Numbered from the stretch's first letter, positions 13,076 to 25,854 are shown. The stretch is 64,000 nt of DNA from Ailurus styani (GCA_002007465.1 LNAC01000339.1:1279276-1343275), one strand, 5' to 3'. Notes: generated by a model from the sequence alone, not told the origin. Program-made: numbers and translations.

Positions 13076-13339
13076 AAAAGCTACAGGCTTTCTTAAGGCT
13101 CTTGACTTAGATCCAGGCTTCAGAAAGCTAGGAGACTAAAGTCAGGAGAATCTTTCCTACTTCACAGAAGAGAATGGATATCAAGCTCATCCTTTTATAT
13201 AGTATCAAATCCTTTGTCATTTAGTGGCTCTTTGAATCTTGGCTGGTCCTTCATGAGACCCAAAATGTTTACCTTCAAGAGACACAAAACATCGGGTTTG
13301 ATGGCTAAGGGTAATTCTCATCACTCTAACAAAAGTCTA

Positions 13340-13560
13340 GTGTGATCTTGTGGAAAGAAGATGGAATTTGTGCTCAAGAAATTTGAGATTGAAACCTGGT
13401 AGGTGACTTTGGGAAAGTTGTTCTTAGAGTACTGATTTCTTCATTTGGTATTATTTACCTTACAGCATTGAAAGAATGGCAGTAAATTGGATGAGATGGA
13501 ATATTATGCAATACCTGGCACAAATTAAAATCATGTATAATGAGTGTTGATTTTATTACT
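13340..13560 (+). repeat. MIR SINE
   Basis: Reads ...gagattgaaacctggtaggtgactttgggaaagttgtt...ctgatttcttcatttggtattatttaccttacagcattg...atacctggcacaaatta. This follows the MIR consensus order on the + strand, diverged. Confidence 0.65.
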
Positions 13561-13624
13561 TCTCCCCCTTGATGGCACTGAAGGGCTTCAACCTAGATAA
13601 TGGGAAGGGTAATAAATAGAAAAA

Positions 13625-14010
13625 GAAGATCTGGGTTCAAGTCCTAGCTCTGCTATTTATCGGCTTTTATAGCCTGGAGACAATCTCTAAGATTCAATTT
13701 CCTCATCTTTAAGTAGATATTATAGTATCTCTTAGGATCATTATAAGTTATATATGAAAGTTCTTTGGGACAACTGGGGGCACAGTTGGTTAAGCGGCTG
13801 ACTCTTGGTTTCAGCTCAGGTTATGAGCTCAGGTTCCTGGGATGGAGCCCATGTCAGAGATTATGTCTCTCCCTCTGCCCCTCCTCCCATGCTCTCTCTC
13901 TCAAATAAATAAGTAAATCTTTAAAACAAAAGTCCATGTAAACATTCCTTTAAATGATAACTTCTAAATATAGTTATCATCATTATCATCACCACCACAA
14001 CCACCACAGT
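13625..14010 (+). repeat. MIR SINE interrupted by a CAN-SINE, with ATC/ACC-rich tail
   Basis: The left part (gatctgggttcaagtcctagctctgctatttatcggctt...caatttcctcatctttaag...ggatcattataag) is a clear MIR. It appears to resume after 13928 and ends in a tatcatcattatcatcaccaccac tract, as MIR 3' ends often do. The CAN-SINE at 13770-13928 therefore seems to have inserted into this older element. Confidence 0.65.
13770..13928 (+). mobile_element. CAN-SINE
   Basis: The head is degraded (GGGGGCACAGTTGGTTAAGCGGCTGACTC), followed by TTTCAGCTCAGGTTATGAGC, CCTGGGATGGAGCCC, a CT-rich block and AAATAAATAAGTAAATCTTTAAAA. The 'GCTGACTCTTGGTTTCAGCTCAGG' variant differs from the 'AAAGCCTCTGC' variant of younger copies. 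Confidence 0.92.
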
Positions 14011-14288
14011 CTCTTCATGACTAGGGCAATACCTGTGTAGGTGATAACCATGACACTGAACTTGAAGCAAAGGTGATGCCCCTGGTCTTCAGACAATATT
14101 TTGAAAAAACACTGGATAGAATATAAAAGGCAAAGAGGGAAATGGTAGGATTGAAGATTGAAAAGCAGGTCCACGCTGAGATCTTAGAAGTCATTTGCAG
14201 ACTGAGAAATATGCATAGCATTTGGAATCTCTGAAGATTTTTTTTTTTTGCCAGAGTGGTAATCTGAACTATATTGTGATTTAAAAAC

Positions 14289-14445
14289 AGCCTGGGTGGT
14301 TCAGTTAGTTAAATGTCCGACTCTTGGGTTCTGCTTAGATCACGATCTCAGGGTCCTGAGATCAGGCCCACCTAGAGCTCAGCAAGGAGTCTGTTTGTGC
14401 TTCTCTCCCTCTCCCTTTGCCCCTTCCCCACTCATGCACATGTGC

Positions 14446-14477
<32 letters not shown>

Positions 14478-14510
14478 AATAAATAAATCTTTTGAAAAAG
14501 AGAAAAAAAG
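14289..14510 (+). mobile_element. CAN-SINE with expanded (CT)n block
   Basis: The truncated head reads AGCCTGGGTGGTTCAGTTAGTTAAATGTCCGACTCTTGGGTTCTGC. It is followed by GATCACGATCTCAGGGTCCTGAGATC, a pyrimidine block with a pure (CT)n run at about 14450-14478, and AATAAATAAATCTTTTGAAAAAG. A short open frame (14296-14556) is SINE sequence and is not a gene. Confidence 0.93.
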
Positions 14511-14599
14511 AGAGATTAGTGTGGAAAAGTACGTGTATTTGATAGTATTTTTCTGAGTATTAAGTTCCCTAAAGATAGTGGGATCTGTCTAGAGCCCAT

Positions 14600-15637
14600 C
14601 ACAATTCAACCTGGCAGGTACTTCGTGTACATATTTTAGGAATTCAATTGAAAGTGTAAAGTGCTATTGTTGTTGTTGTTTCTATTGTTTTGTCCATTTG
14701 TTTGTGTGAAAATACTTTGTTTGGAACTTTTGGGATGATGTGGTACTGTGGTAGCAGATACACAACTCTGTGCCTTTATCGAAACCTACAGAAACATACA
14801 CATTTAAAAACAAAGCTTATTGTATGCAAATTTTAAAAAATCAAACAGGATGTCAGGGAAACCCAAGATGGGATGCAGACTGTGACAAATGAATCTAACT
14901 GTGTAACAAATGAATCACATACCCACACTGAATTGAGTAAGGAAGAAAGGAGCTGATTTAAGGAACTTTGTAAAATTGTCTTTTGATTTGATACTGTAAG
15001 GCTAAAGATAAAAATGAACTATACTCCAGTTGGTACATTCATCTCTTATAAGATTATGGCTAGCAATTCTGAAACTAATATTGCATGTATACTAGGGTTG
15101 AGCACATAAGTAAATGTATTATAGATAATGAGGGTCAACTTTCCCATTGTCTAAAAAAGAAATTATAAATAAGCAAAGGTAAAATGCATCACTTATGTGG
15201 TGCTTGTTGGAGTTGAGAATATCAATATGATCTCACGTTAATTTTAATGTAATATAGATATAGAAATAAAATTAGATATGAATATATATGGGCTAATACA
15301 CATACTTTCTAATACTGCCCCCTGAGAAGCCTAGAAGAAACAGACACCCCAATAGCAACAAGCACTCCTAAGACCCAGAGCTTGGTTTTTAATACCATTC
15401 TTCAATAAAAGAAAGCAGGTATGTTTGGAGAAATGGCTGATTCTACTGGGCAGGAAAAACATAAGATAAGCCTAGAACATCTTATGGTGCCAAGATGTAA
15501 GGAAGTAGCAGAAAGGAAAAAAAAAAGATGAGGGGAATGCCAAAAGGACACAGGAACTACCTGAAAGAGCTCCAAATGACCAAAACTGGAATAATTTGAG
15601 CTATAGAATAAATATTCGTAGTATTGAACTATACTAC
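14600..15637. other. No gene seen; possibly diverged 5' part of an old L1
   Basis: AT-rich sequence. The segment around 14740-14950 (tggtagcagatacacaactctgtgcc... and ...caaatgaatctaactgtgtaacaaatgaatcac) resembles old L1 3' non-coding sequence and may belong with the L1 called from 15950. Similarity is too weak to define ends. Confidence 0.35.
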
Positions 15638-15681
15638 ATATTATTGTAATATTATTACATGTAATAATATTACAATAATAT
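15638..15681. repeat. Perfect 44-bp AT-rich palindrome
   Basis: The left arm (15638-15659) and the right arm (15660-15681) are exact reverse complements with no spacer. The centre is ACATGT-like (ttaca|tgtaa). Pairing fails immediately outside. It is almost entirely A/T and could extrude as a cruciform or fold as a hairpin in single-stranded DNA. No tRNA, terminator or transposon end is associated with it. Confidence 0.95.
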
Positions 15682-15949
15682 ATATGTATATTATTTATAA
15701 ATAAATATCCGTAAGTTCATGCTGATGTGAATATGTTTAATAGACAAAAGGGGAAGACAGTCCTTCCTTATAGAATTCCAACAACGTAGGAATAAGGGGA
15801 AGAGAGAGCCATCATCAGATTATTGCTGCAGGTAAAACCTGATGTATCTCAAAATAAGTGAAATGCTTTTTAAAAAAATTTTTAAGTGAAACACTTTTAT
15901 ATAGAAACAGGATATTTTATATCCTTGAAGAATCTGCTCCAAAATATGT

Positions 15950-16676
15950 ATTAATTACCGTGGTGATCTGAACATATATACTCTACCCTCTAGAGGTGGA
16001 GCTTAATTCCTGTCCACTTCAGTATGGACTGGATTTAGTAACTCCCGACTAGTGAATAGAGTATATCAAAGGTAAAATAATAACTTTACAGCATCGAAGC
16101 ATGACAAGAACTCTTATAACTAAGCATTTAAAGTTAATATGACCAGTAATAAGACATATTGACATAATGTGCCCTTGATATGATAAGAAGAGAAAGGTGC
16201 ATCGGCTCTGTGGTATGCCCCCCCCAAATATGTTTAATCATTGGAAAATATCGGAGAAATCCAAATTAAAGGACATTCTGCAGAGTGTCAACCAGTACTC
16301 TTCAAAGTGTCAAGCTAATGAAAGACACTGAAGAAATATTACAGCTGGAGAAGACAAAGCAGGCAGGGGAACTAAATTCAACATGGTACTGTGAATTAAA
16401 TCTTGGTATGAAAAAGGAACATTGAAGGAAAAACTGGGAAAATCTGAATAAGGTTTATAGTTAATGATATTTTATGAATGCTAATTTTTTAGTATTAATA
16501 ACTATAGTGCATCTTGGTAATTGATACTTGATTATTGTCTCGTGGCTACATAAGACTTCAACCTTAGTGGGAACTGGCTAAGGGGTATATGTGGACTCTC
16601 TGCTCTATCATGACAACTTCTCTCTAAGTCTAAAATTATTTCAAATTAAAAAGTTTAAAAAAAGTATGTCAAAATA
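15950..16676 (+). mobile_element. Old L1 (L1M-type) 3' untranslated region
   Basis: Recognisable landmarks occur in order. They are 'ataataactttacag', 'gtgcccttgatatgat', '...gagaaatccaaattaaaggacattctgcagag', 'accagtactcttcaaagtgtcaag', 'ggaactaaattcaacatggtactgtg', 'aaaaaggaacattgaaggaaaaactggg' and 'ggggtatatgtggactctctg'. The end is 'taaaattatttcaaattaaaaagtttaaaaa'. This is the 3' end of an ancient mammalian L1 in + orientation. No ORF1 or ORF2 coding sequence is intact. Confidence 0.8.
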
Positions 16677-16689
16677 AAGACTTTACCTT

Positions 16690-18505
16690 ATTAAAGTCAT
16701 GAGCACCTTAATTTGTTTAATGGAATTAAAAAGACTAGAAATATCTCATCAATACTTTCTTTCTTCCTCATTTTGACTGGTGTGTTCCAAGTATTTAACG
16801 TAACTTCCAAAACTTTCTGAGCTTGACTCCCCTCTCTGCCTCCCCCCTCTCAGACCACCTGCAGCTAACCTTTGTCTGGAACGGGCCCAAATTTCCCTGA
16901 CTTCACCATACTTAAGAATCAGCAATTCTGAGCCCTCACATACCAGTATTTAAGTATTTATGACTCTGCTACCTTCCATTCTCTCCATGATTTCTTCAGT
17001 TTTTTTGTCCAGTCCTCAAAGTGGTTGTCTCTCAGATGTGCCTGCCCAAAGGCATTTGTGTTTTTCCAAAAGCCATGTGGGAGATGAACTATATCTGCCT
17101 TGAAGAACTAATTCTTTAACTACAATCAGGCTTCACAGAATTTAGGTGTCTGCAGTGGGCACAGTGTTTCCTGAATTCCTCAAATCAATCCATAGAACGT
17201 TTCCAAAACCATTCTAACTCATAGCTTTCCTAATTGAAGGGCTTTTCTTGCTTTGCAGAATGTACTTTCCACATTCTTATTCATTTCCTACAAAATAAAA
17301 ATTATGCATCTGCTGAGGTGTTTTTATTTTGCTATTTTACACGTCTGTTCTGTACCCCTTCTTATTAGGAAGATTTGTCACCATATGTCGTCATAAAAAA
17401 GGACATGAGAAATAGGTTAATTGAACATTTATGTCTAGTTTCAAAAGAGGATATATATCCCTTCCCTCCGTGTTTGTTTTTAACTCTCCCTCTCTTTCTT
17501 TATGTCTCATTTTCCCTGAGTATGGGTTTTGCTAGTGTGAGTTTGTGTGTGTCTATTCACTTACATGTATAATTAGGGAATGGATAAAACTTCATTTTAA
17601 AACATTGTCACTGAGAGTTTAGAATGATAAATTGTTGCACATTAATGATTTTTTCTTAGAATTTTGTGTCTCTCCAAGATACTGTGTGCACCAAGATTCA
17701 TACATTATCATAGTAAATGCTTCTGGAAATGCTAAGTAATCCATAACATTCAATTTGACCTAATGGCCACGTTATATTAATTCTTCAGAGAGTCAAGAAA
17801 TTCTCTATTAACTAATAGAGCTATGTGGGCCTCTTTCTTCAGCAAACACTTCCCACTTGCTATCTGGTCATTCTCTTGAGTAGGCAATGAGCAAATTGTC
17901 TCAGACTTTTAAGGCAGGAACATTTTCAGACATATTACATGGAAATATGAATTCTATGTTTCAAAAGCTAAAATCTGGCAGGGGAACCCCAGGTTTCAGT
18001 GCAATATAGAGACTGCTCTCCTGTATTAAAGTTTGATGAATCTGGGCTTTCATAGTTCATCTAAAAAGCATTTTATTTTAATTTAAAGGGAAAGGTCTAG
18101 TAAGTGACATCTTATAGTACATTACATAATATTATTTAACTAAGTATGTCAGGTACAGTACTTTGTACCATCTTTTATGATCTAGTAATTTCAAGTAAGA
18201 GATGACCTATATATTTTCTTGGATTATGTAACATAGTAAATAGCTAAGTTTACTAGCTGATATATAGGAACATTATCAAGCAGAAATCCAACAAAAATCT
18301 GGAGGAATGTCTCAAATATATCTTCCTCCAACCTATGTATCACTAATAGTCCAGTGAGGATAAGGGACATTTAAAGATATTCTCAAATCATAGGGTCACA
18401 GAGAGCAACAAAGGAGCACCAGAAGTGATTTCCATGCATTCAAAGATAGAGTGCATATGGTCTTAGTAGATAATATTTGTTTTCTCTTTCGTTTTGTTTT
18501 GTTTG
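16690..18505. other. No gene seen; unassigned sequence
   Basis: No recognisable repeat, RNA gene or exon. A short + strand frame at 17375-17572 ends in low-complexity CT/TG-rich sequence and is not convincing. Confidence 0.45.
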
Positions 18506-18509
18506 TTTT

Positions 18510-18699
18510 TCACTTTTTTTTTAAAATTAACATATAATGTACTATTTGTCCTGGGGGTGCAGGTCCGTGAATCATCAGGCTTACACATTTCACAGCACTC
18601 ACCATAGCATAAACCCTCTCCTATATCCTTAACCCAGCCACCCTATCCCTACCCTCCCACCCCCCAGTAACCCTCAGTTTGTTTCATGAGATTAAGATT
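18510..18699 (-). mobile_element. Carnivore L1 3' end, antisense, 5'-truncated
   Basis: Starts at a T-rich stretch, then cataatgtactatttgtcctgggggtgcaggtccgtgaatcatcaggcttacacatttcacagcactcaccatagca and ...aacccagccaccctatccctaccctcccacccccc...cctcagtttgtttcatgagattaaga. This is the reverse complement of the carnivore L1 3' UTR. The same piece recurs at 59931 and 61112. Confidence 0.88.
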
Positions 18700-18704
18700 G
18701 ACTT

Positions 18705-21700
18705 CACCTTCTTAAATTACCTAAGAATAGAATTTGCCAACATATGAAACTTCAAACACCGAGACTGACTATCCCTATGCTCTAGGGGCAAACTCAGTAG
18801 TACTCCTCTCAAACTCTCACTCCTGGTCACTGTGTAGAGCACTGAGTTAATTTTCTCCTTCCTTGTGAGCAAAGATCAAATATATGTCATCTTTACCTAT
18901 GTATCCTTTGTAAGAAGCAAACATTCTAAAAATCTTTATTCTTATGTAGCAAGTGATACCATGAACCCAGATTCATAAAGGAAATTATCTCTCTCTGAAG
19001 CAGGAAGGGTCACATAGCATGTGGGCATCTCCTACACTCTCTTCTCCCCTGACAGGCGTTGCTAGTCAACTTTGGCCCTCTTTGCTGTTTAATCAAGCGC
19101 AGCCTCCAAGCATCCACTACCAATCATCAGAGTTAGCTTGCAAGAAATAATATATTTGCTTAGGGATATTTGAGAGTGGCTACTGTTAAGCTGGGATATG
19201 ATGTGAAATAAATGTCATTTGTAATTTGAGAGGGAAGAGGCTGCAGAGCTGCCATATTCAAGTAGGTCTTCTCAATCCATTACTCAAAAGGCTGGTGGCT
19301 CTTTGTCTCAAGTTGAATTCCAAGTGGCTCCTCCTCACCGACTGGGAGAGAAATTGATTCTTTTGAAAGAGTATGCTTTCAGAAGGGATAGTAAAGCAAA
19401 ACTGCTGAGATCTTTTGGGGTAACTTCTTGGCGTTTTTCACCAGGGACACTGAAAATATCTTAAGTTTAAGATTCTTGGTTTCCTGGAACTTTGGGGTTC
19501 TGAAGTGTCCCCTTTAAGTGCCTGAACTGATCTCATTCCAACCTTCTAGCAGACTCTATAGGCAAGGCATCTTTGATTCTGGCAAACTATTTAGTGAGAT
19601 CCAGGAGCTCAATGCTCAAAATATATTTTCTAATTAAGAGAAATGATAAATTAGGTTACAGATTTTTCTTCTAGATTGTCTAACTACTTTTACCAGGAAA
19701 AGGAGGATAATGGGATCTATGAAGGAGTCCCACCCCAGAATAGAGATTTAACACCCTATGTTGTATTTCTTGGAACTTCAGAACAATAATAGGGCACAGG
19801 AGGGTGAGAAACTCCAAATAACAGATGATTTTCTGGCTGCAAACTTTTCACCTTTTGAATAATTAAGTGACTCATTCTTCCTTAAAACACGAATTCTTTA
19901 TCTTGCAAAACGAAAGAACCCCTGCCAAGCTAAACAGGTCACTGCTTCATGGACAATTAAGTAGCTTCTGGTAACTGAAGTACTAACAGAATAATACAAT
20001 TGTTTGATTTTATATTAGTATTCCATTCTTTAAAAATATCGTCTCTAGTTAGCAACATAGTATTGTCAAATTGGCAAAATAATATGATCTACAACTAACG
20101 CTTGATTGACACCTGCCTCATTTATACTTGATTAATGCCCAGTTTTTCAATAATAGAAAAAAAATTAATATTCTAAAAAGGAAGCCTTTTTAAGGCTAAA
20201 AAGTTAAGTAAAGTTATTTATATAATGATAAAACATTTTTATTTGCCTACTCTAGCATCTAATATGTCTGAAAGGCATAAAGATGAAAGCTAAACAACAA
20301 AATTATTTTTATTAATTCTCAAAAGTATTAGTTAAAGCAATGAATCCTCATTTAGGATGCTGACTTGGCTATTGCACCAAAAAGTTCTTTCTTGCAAGCC
20401 TAATTTACTATTAAATCTTACTTTTAAAATGTCCTGTGATGAAGATATTCAATACTAACAAAAGGAAATATGTTAAATAAGGAAAGCAATTTTGTACCAA
20501 ATTAAATGTAATTATTAGAAGTATGGAAATGGTATAAGGACACTTGGACTATATCTACATAGTCAAACTTGAGTGCAGTCAAATAACAATTTGCAGTAAT
20601 TTTGAAAACCATCAGCTATCAAACCTTTTTTGGCAAATTAGCTTGTGTGTACAACCACAGTCTTAGGTAAAATTTAAAAAAAAAACTATGTACAAACAGA
20701 TGTGTTCATCTCTATTCAATTCCTAGAAAAGGATCAAACCTGTTAGAGCAATATATTTCAGATGACTTTTGTCTCAGCCATGACTTAAAAATATCTCCAT
20801 TGTACCATTTCTTTTCAACATTTTCATCTGAAGGTTTTATCTTTGAGTCAGATTTCTTCACTTATGACACATTCTGAAAGCATCTGGCCTACTTCTACAG
20901 CTTAAAGACTGTTCATTAAAATGAAATACATTAACATATAAGCTACAGACAGGGAAGATGAAATTGCCTTAAATAACTACCGAGGAAGTAGGTGTAAATG
21001 AAAACAGTTATAAGTTGAAAATTAATTCAAGCATTAATACTTTGATACCAGGCAGATTTCAGGCTAGGCAATTAATTACTCATTTTGAAATGCTTGAAAT
21101 AACCTCATTATTTAAAGATATAGGAAAATTTAGAGATGAGACTGGTCACTCAAAAAGAGGGTAAATATAAAATAGAAGATACTATGGTGTATGCTCTTAA
21201 GAAACATCTTATTGGAAGGAATGTAGTTCTTTTTTTTTTTTTTAGGAATGTAGTTCTAAATGTATTCTTATTTCTAGAAAGTGAATATACTCAGTAGAAT
21301 TTTTAATAATAGGGGAAAGGAAAGAAAAACAGGAAATTGCATCATAAGTATATGTAATTTTTACAGGCTGACTCAATTCTTTTCTGGAAGGATACCGAAC
21401 ATAAATAAAATCTGTGTTGCAAAAAAATAAGAATGGAAATATTAGTACATGTCTCTATATTTAGGTCAAATGCAAAGAAACATTTTTCCTGACAATGCCA
21501 GTTTTCTGTGTTGTCAAGGAATCGGGGGAGTTTCCATTCCTGAGATTATCCTGAGAATATACTGCAAAATAAAATGCATTTTTGCCTATTTATATGCAAT
21601 GTATTCTAAAAGAAGAAGGAGATGAAGAAAGAATATCTATGATTAAAGATATACAAGTTTTTATGCTTTTAGCACTTGTGTTGCTTTTATGCACATGAAT

Positions 21701-23660
21701 GTGAATGAGTTCTTTTCAGGCTCCAAATTCTTTCAATATGAAAGAAGGTATGTATTTCTTAATGATCTTACAGAAGGAATATTTATGGGCATCTGCCTGG
21801 GATAACCAACGGGTTTTATATCAGGTGTAAAATCAAATCAGTTGGAGGTATTACCTGGAGCCTAGTACTGAAAAGTTTTGAGACTGCCACCCTGGCCAGC
21901 GGAAGTGAATTTCGAGATCAATTAGCAATGTCTACCACACACAGGGGAAGGGAAAATAACATACATGTTCTTTGTTGTGATTTAAATTTTTTTCTATAGC
22001 TAGCTAAACAAAGTAAAGTAATTTGTCTGAGATCTTAAACATAAGTGCAGAAAAGGACAAGACCTCAGGTCTCTGGCTTTTTAATCTTTCTTTGTGTATT
22101 ATACTGAATATACCTGGATATATTCCTTGTGTATTTGTGCTGTAAACATCTATGTGTGTATGTACATGTATGTATGACTGTCTGAGGATACCTTTAAGAC
22201 ACTCAACCATAGGAGTGGCCCATCAGGCAATGTATGTCTCAGTTTCTCTTTTTCATTTTTTATTTGAAAGTAGGCAAATAGGTTGAAATTTCCTCAATAA
22301 ATTAAATCGTGATTGGTTTTTTCCTTCATGATTTTAATAGAATCTGATCTGTCCTCAGATACTTTCAATGTTCAAATTTTTGAAGAAGTCAAGATCACCG
22401 TGAAAGAACAATGTTAGAAATTATAAAAGAGTAATGCTTACACTTTTATGTTGAGGTAGGAAAATCCCACTGACAATCCTGGTGGAGTATGCAATATCAT
22501 TTAATTAAGTACTTATAAACAATGTCTATAAAAATTCTTCTTAAGGGGATAAAATGTAGAGTACCACACTATGGTATAGTAAATTCCTTTTATAATGTTG
22601 GGCTCTGCGACAACATAATGTCCATGATGTAGTCGTGCTACGTTATACTCGAGAGATGTATTATACACTTAAAACAGTAAGCATATAAGTAAGGCAGATT
22701 TCATAGCTTCCCTAGGTGGTATATTTCAGGCTCCTAGAAAGGGAATAAAATTCCCTAAATTCTTTCCCATATGCTGATTGTTGCACATAATACTTCAGGT
22801 GGATTTTCCTATACCTTAGAAAAGTATGGTCCAATTTCTCCTACCAAGTGACTTGGGTAAGGAGCAAAAAGTGGATTGTGAGGGGCTTATGGTAGTCTAG
22901 GCTGTGGTTGAAGGAACTAGGAAAGAAGTTGACCCAGGAATGCAGAGTATTATATAGGAAGGAGTAAAAATTTGTGAGCTGAGTGCCTCAGCCTTAGATG
23001 AGAATGTAGATGCCCTATATCTGTGGCCACCATGTTCCTGGGTGAAGGGCTGGATTCAACAAAATCATGTCCAGAGCAGTGGACAGAAAAATTGGGTCAG
23101 TAGCAAAAAGTCGGCTTTGCGATCCTGATAGGAGTAAGTGTGAATTAAAGCCTGGAAAGGTCTTTTAAAGCAATGGTTTTTCTAGGAAATAGCAACTCCA
23201 AGTCCTAGGAGAGGAAAGAGCTCTTAAGGACATAGCATAACAAAGTCCAGATAGTTTTAATTATAAAATGTTATTCCATTTATAAATAAACATTAGTGAA
23301 AAAATATCTGTGAAATACTAGGAAGGTTACATGGCAATGAGAATGAGAGTAAAAATAATGATAGGTGGAGAAGTTAACATGTGCCAAGCTTGGGAGCTCC
23401 AGACAATACACATGGATAGCCAAAAAAAAAAAAAAATTCAAAGACTAACTGACTACTCCACCATCTGGCCTTGGAGAGGAGAAGTGATTGTTCCACAATA
23501 CTGCTACATTCATGGACGAGCAGACAATATCTAATATAGTTTTATTTACCATTTTACATATAAATGAGGAAGAAAGTATAGACCATTGGAAGTATCCTTA
23601 TGACTCCTAAAGCAGCTAAGTGTGCTGTCTGGATCCTGGTTTACATGTATAACCTGTGTA
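18705..23660. other. Long stretch without recognisable gene or young repeat
   Basis: About 5 kb with no CAN-SINE, L1 tail, LTR or exon that I can recognise, apart from the poly(T) insertion at 21217-21257. Several short frames have no supporting context. Confidence 0.5.
21217..21257. repeat. 14-bp direct repeat flanking a T13 tract
   Basis: The 14-mer AGGAATGTAGTTCT occurs at 21217-21230 and again at 21244-21257, separated only by 13 T. The layout matches a target-site duplication around a poly(A)-only retroinsertion on the minus strand, with no element body. A simple 27-bp tandem duplication with a T run is the alternative. Confidence 0.9.
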
Positions 23661-23664
23661 ACAA

Positions 23665-23800
23665 ATTAGGCATCCATTCAAAAGATTTCAACCAAAATTT
23701 ACGGAGCACATTCTGGGTGCCTGGTACTGTACTAGAATTTAGGCTTTCAGTGGTGGTCAAAATTGACATGGTCCCTGCCCTCTTTCGCTTAGGGTATTTG
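23665..23800 (-). repeat. L2 LINE fragment, antisense
   Basis: Reads ttcaaccaaaatttacggagcacattctgggtgcctggtactgtactagaatt...aattgacatggtccctgccctctttcgctt. It matches the antisense L2 3' order (tatttattgagcacctactatgtgccaggcactg... then ...tccctgccctcatggagctt). Confidence 0.7.
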
Positions 23801-23904
23801 AAATAATCCATGAAAGAATGTTATACAGACAGGATGGATACCATATGATCCTCACCTGCTTCTAATCGGTGCTGCTCTAGGACAGGAATTCTCCTCTCCA
23901 TATG

Positions 23905-24060
23905 TAGAGTGTAAGAGCAGAGGCTTTGAGTTTTAACATACCTGGATGCAAATATACACGGTTCTACTACCTATCAGGTAAATGGTCTTGAAAAATCATC
24001 TCACCTGAGTCCCTGTTTCTGAATGCAAAATAAGTCTGTTAAGAGGAAATATTTTAGAGA
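23905..24060 (+). repeat. MIR SINE
   Basis: Reads gtaagagcagaggctttgag...cctggatgcaaatatac...ctactacctatcaggtaaatggtcttg...tcacctgagtccctgtttctgaatgcaaaataag. Diverged but in MIR order. Confidence 0.6.
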
Positions 24061-24419
24061 CTTCTAATAAGGGAACTTAGATCTGGTTCTTCTTTCCTTC
24101 TAGGTATATAGGAAGATTTTAGGCAAGATCATGTGGCTTATTTCAACCGCTGAGACTTTGAGCAATCTTGATATATGGAGCTAACACATAAGAGAGACAG
24201 TGAACGACACTCTGTCTCTTTCCTTCTCAAATTGAACTTTTGCTCTTTCCAAATGGTACAATAGCAAGATAATTACCCTGATCTCTGAGGGATATATAGA
24301 TATGCATGCAGCAAGGCAATGAATAAGTATTTGTTATGCTAATTCCTTGCGATCTTAAGTTTGCTTATTACTGCAGCATTGTCTAATTTATTCTGGATTA
24401 GACAGAGCATTTGAAGTAT

Positions 24420-24500
24420 TCAGATTAGATAAAGCATTTGAGGTGTTTAGCACAATGCCTATGATATATAGTAAGTACTCAGTAAATACTGGCCTTTGCT
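24420..24500 (+). repeat. MIR/L2 3'-end fragment
   Basis: 'gtttagcacaatgcctatgatatatagtaagtactcagtaaatactgg' matches the common 3' segment (tagcacagtgcctggcacatagtaggtgctcaataaatg) shared in style by MIR and L2. It is too short to tell them apart. Confidence 0.5.
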
Positions 24501-25359
24501 CTAGACACAGAGGGTTTCTTTGCAGAAGTTTAGTTTATTTTTCTGGTGTCCAGGAAGATGAAGTTTTTAGACATGTGTCTTAGTTCAGGAACTTTTCTGT
24601 TCACCGTACAGGGAAGCTATCAACCTCTCTCCACACAGACTCATATGAAATGACTAGCTTCTTCTTTTATTTAAATCACTGTACGTTGACAATATTTGCT
24701 GTACCAAAGGGGCTCATGTTATTCAGCTCTACAAAGTCGCAAATAATATATATTTGAAAACAAGTGGTAGCTGATGTAAGCACCAGATGGCTCAAACATA
24801 AAATCAAGGGAGCTGCTTTTAGCTCTACCCCAGGGCTCTTAAAGCCGCCTTCTCAGTGCTCCTTTATATGTTGTAGTTTATTTCTGAAGTGACAATAAAA
24901 TTGGGAACAGCAGAATGGAAAGGAGCACCACAGCCTGGGCATGTTTTAACAATCTGCTATGCATATGAGATGAAACGTTGCCATCACTAGAATCAACAAC
25001 ATCTTGACACATGATTCAAACGTCAAGAATATCCAAGAATGTAAGATGTCTTTGAAACAGTGACAAGAAGCTAAAGTCACATCCAGACTGGAACCCAATC
25101 CCTGCAAGGATCTTGTCTCCTCTTTTCCGAAAGTGTAGAAATTTGGAGAGTACAGTTTTGGCCTTGGGGGATGAACCTCCATGAAATCCGTTATCACCAT
25201 CCATTGCATTTGAGGACAACATGGAGTGGGCCTCACTTAGTATGAAGGTACGGCAGAGAGTGCTGAGCCAAAGCAGCAGGAATATTCCTGCTCAGAAAAC
25301 CCACCAGTTTTGGAATGATTCACCTTGACTACAGAACCAGAGGACTGTTTTGGTTATGT

Positions 25360-25850
25360 TTTGAGGCATAATAAATTACGTTAAATTTATTAGGTTAAAA
25401 AAAAAACAAACAAAACTTTATTATCTCATTTTCTGTGTGTTAGGATTCCAGGAATGGTTTAGCTAGGTGGTTCTAGCTCAGTCTCTCACAAGGCTGCAGT
25501 TAAGGTGAGAGAGGAGGCTGAAGTCATCTGAGGTTTGATGAATGTGGAGAATTCTGCCTCCAAGTTCACTCAGGGTGGTTGTTGGCAGGATAACTCAGTG
25601 ACTGGCCCTGTGGGCTTTTCCATGTCTTTCCCCAAGCTACCGATCAGAGTGGATGAGCAGTGGGTGAGGGGCTGAAGACAAAAGCTGCAGGAGCTTTTTG
25701 AATCTATAGCAAAGTGACATTCTATCACTTCTGCCCCCATGCTATGGGTAAAACACACCAACTCTGGGGCAATGGTGTGGTGCCCAGAAGGTCAGCGTCA
25801 CTGGAGGCCATCTTGAAGGTGGCTTCCCACAGAGGATATGGCTATAGCAG
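25360..25850 (-). mobile_element. MaLR-type LTR, antisense
   Basis: Landmarks include 'gcataataaattacgttaaatttattaggtt', 'aactttattatctcattttctgtgtgttaggattccaggaatggtttagctaggtggttc', 'ctcagtctctcacaaggctgcagttaaggtg', 'gttcactcagggtggttgttggcagga' and '...gtgacattctatcacttctgccccc...ccatcttgaaggtggcttcccaca'. This is a reversed, diverged ERVL-MaLR LTR. No viral gene is present. Confidence 0.7.
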
Positions 25851-25854
25851 AACT

